Of a stretch of DNA of 64,000 nucleotides, positions 16,310-22,686 are shown piece by piece. The stretch covers positions 3,286,001 to 3,350,000 of the forward strand of contig OZ242006.1 in the NCBI GenBank assembly GCA_965204705.1, written 5' to 3'. Made by a program: the position numbers and the translations under genes. Position 1 is the first letter of the stretch. Each line of letters begins with the position of its first letter. The stretch is from Bin5 sp965204705 (GTDB lineage Bacteria > Chloroflexota > Anaerolineae > Caldilineales > Caldilineaceae). Under the pieces are notes generated by a model, which made no database searches, was not told the DNA's origin, and saw only the letters and a program-made list of their open reading frames with translations.

Positions 16310-18337
16310 ATGGCCGCCAACGGTTCCAGCCCGATCCCGGTAGACAACGACGACAAAAGCCTCTTCGATGTACAGACCAATGCCGCTGGCCCCACCGGGT
16401 CCCTGCCCCTGGATGAAGAGTTCCTGCGCAACGCCCCCAGCGGCGATATCTTCGGCCTCACACAGGACGCCGGCATGGGCTGGAGTCCCCGCCGCCTGCG
16501 CAACCCGGAGTTCCTGATCCTGAGCACGCAGGGCGGCATCCGCGCCCCGGACGGCACGCCGGTGGCCCTTGGTTACCATACCGGTCATTGGGAGGTCGGA
16601 CTGCTGATGGAGGCGGCGGCCGAGAGGCTGAAGGAGCTCGGGATGGTGCCCTTCGCCGGGTTCGTCACCGACCCATGTGATGGCCGTTCGCAAGGCACCA
16701 CCGGTATGATGGACTCACTCCCCTACCGCAACGACGCCGCCATCGTGCTGCGGCGGCTGATCCGTTCGTTGCCTACACGCAAAGGTGTCATGGGGGTCGC
16801 CACATGCGACAAGGGCCTGCCCGCGATGATGATCGCCCTCGCGGCGCAGCGGGAGCTGCCGGTCGTGATAGTACCCGGCGGCGTGACCCTTCCCCCCAGT
16901 GACGGCGAGGACGCGGGGAAGGTACAGACAATCGGCGCCCGCTTCTCCCACGGTGAAATCACGATGGAGGAGGCGGCGGAACTGGGCTGTCGCGCCTGTG
17001 CATCGCCCGGCGGCGGCTGCCAGTTTCTTGGCACTGCCGCGACGGCCCAGGTCGTTGCCGAAGCGCTGGGTATGACACTCATGCATGCCGCGCTGGCGCC
17101 CTCGGGCCAACCACTTTGGCGAGAGGCGGCTGATCGTTCGGCACGGGCCTTAGTGTCACTACACGAAAATGAAATCGCCTGTGCTGATATCCTTACAGAG
17201 AAAGCCCTTCACAACGCCATAGTTGTGCACGCTGCCTTTGGTGGCTCGACCAATCTGTTACTCCACATACCAGCGGTCGCACATGCAGCCGGGCTGCCGA
17301 GGCCAACCGTTGCCGACTGGCAGCGCGTCAACGCCGAAGTGCCCAGGTTGGTTGACGTCCTGCCCAACGGGCCCACAGGCCATCCCACCGTGCAGGCCTT
17401 TCTCGCCGGCGGCGTGCCCGAAGTAATGCTCCACCTGCGCGACCTGGACCTCCTGCATCTTGACGCCATCACCGTCCACGGGCGCCCGCTTGGTGACCTC
17501 CTCGACGAATGGCAGGGCAGCGAACGCCGCATGCGCCTGCGGGAGCGGCTATTCGAAGCCGACGGCGTTGACCCGGACGATGTCATCATGGACCCCAAGA
17601 CAGCGGCTTCGCGCGGGCTGACCAGCACCGTAACCTTCCCCACCGGCAACCTGGCCCCCGAAGGATCTGTGATCAAGAGCACGGCCATAGATCCTTCGGT
17701 CGTGGACGCGGACGGTGTCTACCGCAACACCGGCCAGGCCCGAGTCTTTATCAGCGAACGCGAGGCGATTGCCGCGATTAAGGGCAACCATGAAAAGCCG
17801 ATCCAGGCCGGTGACATCATCGTACTGATCGGCCGCGGTCCGATGGGCAGCGGCATGGAGGAGACCTACCAGCTGACTTCCGCCCTGCGCTATCTGCCCT
17901 TTGGCAAAGAGGTGGCTCTAATCACCGACGCGCGCTTTTCCGGCGTCAGCACGGGAGCCTGCATTGGGCACATCGGTCCGGAAGCCCTGGCGGGCGGTGC
18001 AATTGGCCGCGTTCAGGAAGGGGATACGATCCGGATCGAAGTGGACACCGTCAACCTGCAGGGCAGCCTTGACCTGCTTGGGCAACCTGGCAGCAACGGA
18101 AGCGTGGGCGATGGCAATGGGACCGGTCCGGCGGCGCGGCGGAAGGCAGGTACTGAACTCTTGGCAGACCGGCCTCTACATCCCGACCTGTCCGCCGATC
18201 CGCGGCTACCTGGCGATACCCGCCTGTGGGCGGCACTGCAGGCCGTCAGCGGCGGCACCTGGGGCGGCTGCGTCTATGACACTGACCGGATTTTGGAAGT
18301 GCTCGCCGCCGGAGAAAAGGCACTGGCTCAGGCGTAG
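16310..18337 (+). CDS. yjhG: YjhG/YagF-family aldonate (D-xylonate) dehydratase
   Basis: Iron-sulfur dehydratase of the IlvD/EDD superfamily that converts an aldonate such as D-xylonate to the 2-keto-3-deoxy acid. The YjhG/YagF branch is recognised by GDIFGLTQDAGMGW (about residues 46-59), FLILSTQGGIRAPDGTP and GYHTGHWEVGLLM. Cluster cysteines are in TDPCDGRSQGTTGM, GVATCDKGLPAMM and CASPGGGCQFLGT. The length of 675 residues fits the family (655). The ATG at 16310 follows AAAGGA; the GTG at 16280 is less likely. A dehydratase insertion near residue 600 (GQPGSNGSVGDGNG) is glycine-rich. No 2-keto-3-deoxy-pentonate aldolase is nearby; the SMP-30 genes would supply its substrate. Confidence 0.92.
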   Translation: MAANGSSPIPVDNDDKSLFDVQTNAAGPTGSLPLDEEFLRNAPSGDIFGLTQDAGMGWSPRRLRNPEFLILSTQGGIRAPDGTPVALGYHTGHWEVGLLMEAAAERLKELGMVPFAGFVTDPCDGRSQGTTGMMDSLPYRNDAAIVLRRLIRSLPTRKGVMGVATCDKGLPAMMIALAAQRELPVVIVPGGVTLPPSDGEDAGKVQTIGARFSHGEITMEEAAELGCRACASPGGGCQFLGTAATAQVVAEALGMTLMHAALAPSGQPLWREAADRSARALVSLHENEIACADILTEKALHNAIVVHAAFGGSTNLLLHIPAVAHAAGLPRPTVADWQRVNAEVPRLVDVLPNGPTGHPTVQAFLAGGVPEVMLHLRDLDLLHLDAITVHGRPLGDLLDEWQGSERRMRLRERLFEADGVDPDDVIMDPKTAASRGLTSTVTFPTGNLAPEGSVIKSTAIDPSVVDADGVYRNTGQARVFISEREAIAAIKGNHEKPIQAGDIIVLIGRGPMGSGMEETYQLTSALRYLPFGKEVALITDARFSGVSTGACIGHIGPEALAGGAIGRVQEGDTIRIEVDTVNLQGSLDLLGQPGSNGSVGDGNGTGPAARRKAGTELLADRPLHPDLSADPRLPGDTRLWAALQAVSGGTWGGCVYDTDRILEVLAAGEKALAQA

Positions 18338-18376
18338 TAAGATTTGAGAGAAGAGTTGTCTTTCTAGGCGCTAGCA

Positions 18377-18404
18377 GCTATTCGGTGATCGGGGGACGAA
18401 TAGC
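18377..18404. terminator. hairpin between convergent genes
   Basis: GCTATTCG (18377-18384) pairs perfectly with CGAATAGC (18397-18404) around a 12-base loop, between the 3' ends of the dehydratase (plus) and the Nudix gene (minus). No T tract follows on either strand. Confidence 0.4.
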
Positions 18405-18426
18405 ACTGCCTATCAGCTGGCGCCGT

Positions 18427-19086
18427 CTAGGGATCGCTGCAATCACGCGTAAAGCCGCACTGATTACAGATGATTTTGCAGTGGCGTTTATACACTTCGG
18501 CGTCGCACAGCCAGCAGAAGGTGTCGTCAAGGGGCTCGTAGGCAGGTACGAATTCCTTCTCCTCAACTTCAACTCTGTGTTCGTAACTCACGTGCTCGAT
18601 GCGCTTGCCCGGGCCGTAGAAGGTGGCCTCATATCCCTGAAAACCGCCGTCCTGGTACAGGAATTTGGCAGAGAAGTAACGGTCCTCGAAAAGCCACGGG
18701 ATAAACAGCCGGTCTCCCGGCCACAGGTTCAACGCCAGCAGCCGGTCGTTGTCGATCCAGGCAAGCCTTCCCTCCTGTGAGTCGCGTAGCTGTCCGGTCC
18801 AGTGCTTGGCAAGGAAGAGCCACACGTACCAGTCGGCCTCTCCGTCAAAGTTGGGGAAGGTAATCTGGCCGCGCAGCGCCGGGTCGAGGCAGACTAGCCC
18901 GCTTTCTTCCTGTACCTCACGGACCACGCACTCCTCAGGCGATTCCCCCGGCTCAAACTTGCCGCCGAGACCGTTCCACTTGCCCTCGTGGTAATCGTTG
19001 GCCCGCTTGACCCGGTGCAGCATCAGTGTCTGCCCGGGCCGCTGCACATAGCAGAGGGTTGCCAGCTTCAGGCTGCTACTTGCCAT
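18427..19086 (-). CDS. Nudix hydrolase with C-terminal zinc-ribbon-like tail
   Basis: Hydrolyses a nucleoside diphosphate linked to another group. A full Nudix box spans residues 41-64, with G41, E47, R57, E58, E61 and E62 positions of the GX5EX7REUXEEXGU pattern satisfied. The N-terminal half resembles MutT/8-oxo-dGTPase enzymes (about 150 residues). The remaining tail ends with cysteines at 191, 194, 203, 207, 210 and 216 (FCWLCDAEVY, IICNQCGFTRDCSDP), which looks like a zinc ribbon. It begins 2 bp after the stop of the E1-beta gene, so the two are co-transcribed. Biological substrate is unknown; the metal-binding tail could bind RNA or a partner. Confidence 0.85.
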   Translation of the reverse strand: MASSSLKLATLCYVQRPGQTLMLHRVKRANDYHEGKWNGLGGKFEPGESPEECVVREVQEESGLVCLDPALRGQITFPNFDGEADWYVWLFLAKHWTGQLRDSQEGRLAWIDNDRLLALNLWPGDRLFIPWLFEDRYFSAKFLYQDGGFQGYEATFYGPGKRIEHVSYEHRVEVEEKEFVPAYEPLDDTFCWLCDAEVYKRHCKIICNQCGFTRDCSDP

Positions 19087-19088
19087 GA

Positions 19089-20075
19089 TCAGAACGCCGC
19101 CAACTCTTGCGCACGTACATAGATCTTCTGCGCGCTGGGCCGGTAAGCATCTTCCAGTGTCGGGCTGAAGGGAACGGGTACGTCCAAGCCCGTCAGCCGT
19201 TGGATCGGCGCGTCAAGCCACTCAAACACCTCCTGGGCGATCAGCGCCGCCACTTCCGCTCCGACGCCGGTGTTGCCTGTTGCGCTGTGAACGATTAGTA
19301 CTTTACCGGTCTTGCGGGCAGTTTCCAGGACTGCCTCTGTGTCAAGTGGCTTGAGCGTGCGCAGATCGAGGATCTCAGCGTCAATGCCCTCCTCCTCCAA
19401 CTGCTCCGCGGCTTCTTGGGCTTCCCGCACCTGTGCGCCATAGGTGATTATCGACAGGTCGGAGCCCTCGCGCGCTGTATGGGCCGTGCCAATGGGTACG
19501 ATGTACTCGCCCTCCGGCACTGCCCCGCGCTCGGAACGGTAGAGGATCTTGCTCTCCATGTAGATGACGGGGTTATTGTCTCGGATAGAAGCGATCAGGA
19601 GACCCTTGGCATCGGCAGGTGTGCCGGGCGCCACCACTTTGAGACCTGGTGAGTGTGTGAACCAGGCCTCCGGATTCTGGCTGTGGAAAGGACCGGAGCG
19701 GAGCCCGCCGTCGCAGGGCGCCCGGATCACCCACGGCACGGGCGCGCCCCAGCGGTAATGGTTGGTGGCCGCGAACTGGACGATACTGTCGAAGCCGCTC
19801 GAAATGAAATCGGCAAACTGCATCTCTATCACCGGCCGCATACCCATCAGCGCCATGCCCGTGCCCATGCTGATGAAGGCGTTCTCGCACATGGGCGTGT
19901 TGAAGATTCGATCGGGCGGGTATTTCTCGGTCAGCGGCTTGGTCACCTTGAAGGCGCCGCCGAAGGGGCCGGCTACGTCCTCCCCGAAGATGATTACCTC
20001 CGGATCGCGCGCCATTTCCACGTCCAGTGCATCTGTTATGGCGGCGATATACGTCAAATCCTGGGTGTTGTGCAT
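19089..20075 (-). CDS. 2-oxoacid dehydrogenase E1 component, beta subunit
   Basis: Transketolase-like beta subunit of pyruvate or branched-chain 2-oxoacid dehydrogenase. Motifs: GEDVAGPFGGAFKVT, NTPMCENAFISMGTGMAL, QFADFISSGFDSIVQFAA, HSQNPEAWFTHSPGLKVVAP and a C-terminal GNTGVGAEVAALI. The thiamine-site Glu is in MCENAF. The start at 20075 (328 residues, family 325-330) is chosen over upstream in-frame starts at 20150 and 20258, whose extra residues look non-coding; an extended -10 (TGGTAGAAT, minus strand at 20149-20141) also lies inside that extension. No alpha subunit, E2 or E3 is within the window, which is unusual because alpha and beta normally adjoin. Confidence 0.88.
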   Translation of the reverse strand: MHNTQDLTYIAAITDALDVEMARDPEVIIFGEDVAGPFGGAFKVTKPLTEKYPPDRIFNTPMCENAFISMGTGMALMGMRPVIEMQFADFISSGFDSIVQFAATNHYRWGAPVPWVIRAPCDGGLRSGPFHSQNPEAWFTHSPGLKVVAPGTPADAKGLLIASIRDNNPVIYMESKILYRSERGAVPEGEYIVPIGTAHTAREGSDLSIITYGAQVREAQEAAEQLEEEGIDAEILDLRTLKPLDTEAVLETARKTGKVLIVHSATGNTGVGAEVAALIAQEVFEWLDAPIQRLTGLDVPVPFSPTLEDAYRPSAQKIYVRAQELAAF

Positions 20076-20538
20076 CTCACTTGGTCTCCAGGCTTCCGCT
20101 TCTGCGCCTCTTCGCAGACTGTGGGTGGACAGTTTGGGGTATTCTACCATAGTCGTACCTTGAACGTGCCGTTTGCAAGAGCTGTGATATACTAGCCTTA
20201 CCAGAACAAAAGTGCTCAGTTGGAAGGGATACTTCCCGCAGGCGAATTCAGGAAACAAGACATGTCAAAGGCTCTAAGTCGGCAGGGGAATGGAGAGAGC
20301 GAGAGGCGGCGGGAACGGAGAACTCTTGCCGGGAACATGGAGGGAAAAAGACTCGCCTTTCGGGCATTGTCGAAGAGGTTGCTCGAACGGCAGGTCGGCG
20401 CCCGGATCCAGACACCTTCACATTTACTTATTCGAGAAGATCGCGATCGAGATCACGCGACAAGCTGTTGAAACTGGTCGCGTACAACGTCGTCGGCGTA
20501 CGGTGGCGTTTTGACGTTCAAGATTGGGAGGCCAACAG
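20076..20538. other. intergenic stretch with divergent promoter elements
   Basis: About 460 bases between the E1-beta gene (minus) and the HicB-like gene (plus). On the plus strand TATACT at 20188-20193 preceded by TG makes an extended -10 without a good -35. Apart from the doubtful 69-codon frame at 20262 I see no gene. A third frame across 20340-20530 is open to a stop at 20544-20546 but has no start codon. Confidence 0.5.
20262..20471 (+). CDS. possible small basic protein ahead of HicBA
   Basis: A 69-codon frame starting ATG at 20262, with AGGAAA 6-8 bases upstream and an extended -10 (TGATATACT) about 70 bases upstream. The product is very rich in Arg, Glu and Ser (SERRRERRTL) and matches nothing I know. 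It may be a leader or a spurious frame; the promoter and ribosome-site arrangement is the only support. Confidence 0.2.
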   Translation: MSKALSRQGNGESERRRERRTLAGNMEGKRLAFRALSKRLLERQVGARIQTPSHLLIREDRDRDHATSC

Positions 20539-20751
20539 TTGAAGCCATCAGAGATTATCTTTGAAATAACAGAAGCTGCCGAAGGCGGATACGACGCAAG
20601 GGCGCTGGGCTACAGTATATTTACACAAGGGGAAGACTGGGCCGACCTGAAGGATATGGTCAAGGACGCTGTCCGCTGCCATTTTGACGAAGACAATATG
20701 CCCGGAATTGTCAGTCTGCATCTTGTCAAGGACGAAGTTTTCGCAGTTTGA
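20539..20751 (+). CDS. HicB-like small protein (putative antitoxin partner)
   Basis: A 70-residue acidic protein beginning with TTG at 20539 (GGGAGG 7 bases upstream). The sequence pattern EGGYDARALGYSIFTQGEDW followed by DMVKDAVRCHF matches the HicB-type partial RNase-H fold found next to HicA proteins; a C-terminal DNA-binding domain is absent. Its stop overlaps the start of the HicA-like gene, as expected for a toxin-antitoxin pair. Members of this small family are, as I recall, sometimes misnamed after 2-oxoisovalerate dehydrogenase in databases; here a real E1-beta gene happens to lie next door. Probably binds and silences the HicA-like protein. Confidence 0.7.
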   Translation: MKPSEIIFEITEAAEGGYDARALGYSIFTQGEDWADLKDMVKDAVRCHFDEDNMPGIVSLHLVKDEVFAV

Positions 20752-20999
20752 AGTTGCCAAGGGATCTGTCAGGGGAGGATCTGGCAAGCCTGTTGAGACG
20801 CAACTCTGATTACCAGTTGGTTCGACAGAGAGGCAGCCATATGACACTATCTGTCGTCAGTCATGGTGCAGAGCATCATGTTACAATTCCCAGTCACCAA
20901 GAGTTACGCGTTGGCACGCTAAGTTCGAAAGTGTCGGACGTTGCAGAGCATTTAGGACTGACTAGGGACGAAGTTCGATTGAAACTGCTTGAAGAGTAG
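20748..20999 (+). CDS. HicA-like toxin family protein
   Basis: An 83-residue basic protein of the HicA (YcfA) mRNA-interferase family. It has the double-stranded-RNA-binding-like pattern LSGEDLASLLRRNSDYQLVR, then the active-site region RQRGSHMTL (His about residue 31) and HVTIPSHQELRVGTLSSKV. It starts with TTG at 20748, overlapping the TGA of the HicB-like gene. The C-terminal extension VAEHLGLTRDEVRLKLLEE is a little longer than in E. coli HicA (58 residues). In the usual HicAB order the toxin comes first; here the antitoxin-like gene precedes. Toxicity is an inference. Confidence 0.72.
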   Translation: MKLPRDLSGEDLASLLRRNSDYQLVRQRGSHMTLSVVSHGAEHHVTIPSHQELRVGTLSSKVSDVAEHLGLTRDEVRLKLLEE

Positions 21000-21274
21000 C
21001 CTAGGTGAAGTTTCGATACAGGTTTTGGCGGACATAATGTCGGCATCCCCACTACTAGTGCCTCCTGGAATACTTCAACCCAACTATTACCGGAATTGAT
21101 TCTTACCCAACTGATCTCATTCATAGATAGCTCAATCTCTTAGTTCATTTGCTTGGACGGCAGCTCTCGATTCGAGGAGCGAGGTTTGTTTGCCTAAGTT
21201 AAGTCGAGCTCCAAATTCGCTGATAGGAGTACTGATTCTGTAGCAGAGGAACTCAACTGCATGAGGAGGACACT

Positions 21275-22162
21275 GTGAACCTAGAAATCCGCGACGATAG
21301 ATTCCGTTCCGTGGTCGGCGACGACGTCCAAATCGAAGAAGTCGGCAGCGGCTTTGAATTCACCGAAGGACCGATCTGGAACCACATCGAGAACCACCTA
21401 ATCTTCAGCGACATACCGGGCAAACTAATGCGCCGCTGGCGACCCGACGGTAGCATCGAGACCTGGCGCCAGCCCAGCAACATGGCCAACGGCAACGCCT
21501 ACGACCGCAAAGGTCGCGTCGTGACCTGCGAACACGCAACCAGCCGCGTTACTCGCACGGAGAGCGACGGTTCCGTCACGGTGCTGGCAACCCATTACGG
21601 TGACAAGGAGCTCAACAGCCCCAATGACATCGTCGTCAAGCGCGACGGCTCCATCTACTTTACCGACCCCGGCTTTGGCCGCATGGAATACTACGGGCGG
21701 CCGCGTGAACAGCAGCTCGATTTTCAAGGCGTCTACCGGCTCGATCCAAACAGCCGCGAGTTGACCCTGCTCGTCGACGATTTCGATCAGCCCAATGGGC
21801 TCTGTTTCTCGCTGGATGAGTCGCAGCTATTCGTCAACGACACAATGCGGGCGCACGTTCGCGTCTTCGACGTGAAGCAAGACGGCGCCGTAGGAAACGG
21901 AAGCGTCTGGGCCGAGGTCACAGGCGACCGCGTCGGTGCACCGGACGGGATGAAGGTCGACAGCGCGGGCAATCTCTACGTAACCGGGCCTGGCGGCATT
22001 CACGTCTTTGCGGCTGACGCCACCTGTCTGGGCGTCATCTACATGCCGCAGGGCTGCGCCAACTTCTGTTGGGGCGAGGATGACATGAGGAGCCTGTTCG
22101 TGACGGCGAGCACATCTCTGTACCGAGTGCGTGTCAAAGTTGCCGGAAACCGCTCTTTCTAG
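21275..22162 (+). CDS. SMP-30/gluconolactonase-family lactonase (second copy)
   Basis: Second sugar-lactone hydrolase of the window, 295 residues. It shows the same signatures as the gene at 13380: TEGPIWNHIENHLIFSDIPG, NMANGNAYDRKGRVVTCEH, LNSPNDIVVKRDGSIYFTDP and QPNGLCFSLDESQLFVND, the last with the catalytic Asp region. The start is a GTG at 21275 preceded by GAGGAGGA. It is clearly diverged from the first copy (roughly half the residues identical by eye), so the two likely handle different lactones. The following gene encodes a monooxygenase-like barrel and may be in the same transcript, 137 bp downstream. Confidence 0.9.
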   Translation: MNLEIRDDRFRSVVGDDVQIEEVGSGFEFTEGPIWNHIENHLIFSDIPGKLMRRWRPDGSIETWRQPSNMANGNAYDRKGRVVTCEHATSRVTRTESDGSVTVLATHYGDKELNSPNDIVVKRDGSIYFTDPGFGRMEYYGRPREQQLDFQGVYRLDPNSRELTLLVDDFDQPNGLCFSLDESQLFVNDTMRAHVRVFDVKQDGAVGNGSVWAEVTGDRVGAPDGMKVDSAGNLYVTGPGGIHVFAADATCLGVIYMPQGCANFCWGEDDMRSLFVTASTSLYRVRVKVAGNRSF

Positions 22163-22299
22163 CAACATAGGGCGGGCGTATTCCCAAGTGGCGACAGAGA
22201 ACCACCCGAGTCAAGGTTAATGGCGTCCCATTGCCAAAAGGGCTACGCCAATGGGGATAACCCACCACGAAAACCGACAGAACCAGGAGAAACAATGAA

Positions 22300-22632
22300 A
22301 TGATTTCGCTTGACGTCTATTTCAACGCCAAGGACGGCAACGACGCAGAACTTGAAAAAGTGATTGTGGATGTATGGATGGAGGCGATGCGCCAGCAGCC
22401 CGGCTTCATCAGCGCGAGCCTGATGACGCCCTTTTCCCAGGCGGAGCTTGACGCGATGGGGGCGGTCAGGCCGCCGTTTTCGCATGAAGTGATTTCGTTC
22501 TGGGAGAGCGAAGCGTTGCGCCAGGAGTGGGTGGCACGCGACATCCACCAAGAGGTATGGCCCCAGGTGGAAGCCGCGGCTGAGGTTGTAATCTATACCG
22601 TGTCCAACTGTGATCACAGTTGGAGCATGTAG
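22300..22632 (+). CDS. ABM-like dimeric alpha/beta-barrel protein
   Basis: A 110-residue protein with the ferredoxin-like pattern of antibiotic-biosynthesis-monooxygenase (ABM) and related stress-response barrels: first strand MISLDVYFNAKDG, helix ELEKVIVDVWMEAMRQQPGF, strand FISASLMTPF, and WESEALRQEWVAR helix near residue 67. No cofactor site is visible. The ATG at 22300 overlaps a two-codon frame ATGAAATGA starting at 22295, and the ribosome site AGGAG lies closer to that first ATG. May be an isomerase, oxygenase or simple binding protein. Confidence 0.65.
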   Translation: MISLDVYFNAKDGNDAELEKVIVDVWMEAMRQQPGFISASLMTPFSQAELDAMGAVRPPFSHEVISFWESEALRQEWVARDIHQEVWPQVEAAAEVVIYTVSNCDHSWSM

Positions 22633-22643
22633 GTCAATCGAGT

Positions 22644-22680
22644 GGGAATTGGGGAGGGCGAAACTCTCTCCTCAATTCCC
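22644..22680. terminator. hairpin between convergent genes
   Basis: GGGAATTGGGGAG (22644-22656) pairs with CTCCTCAATTCCC (22668-22680) with one wobble, loop of 11 bases. It sits in the 54-bp gap between the ABM-like gene (plus) and the malic enzyme gene (minus) and could serve both. No strong T tract. Confidence 0.5.
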
Positions 22681-22686
22681 GGGACT

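Noticed and set aside
20340..20546. Third-frame open stretch upstream of the HicB-like gene
   Set aside because: It has no start codon and gives a Ser/Arg repeat-like translation; it is not supported as a gene.
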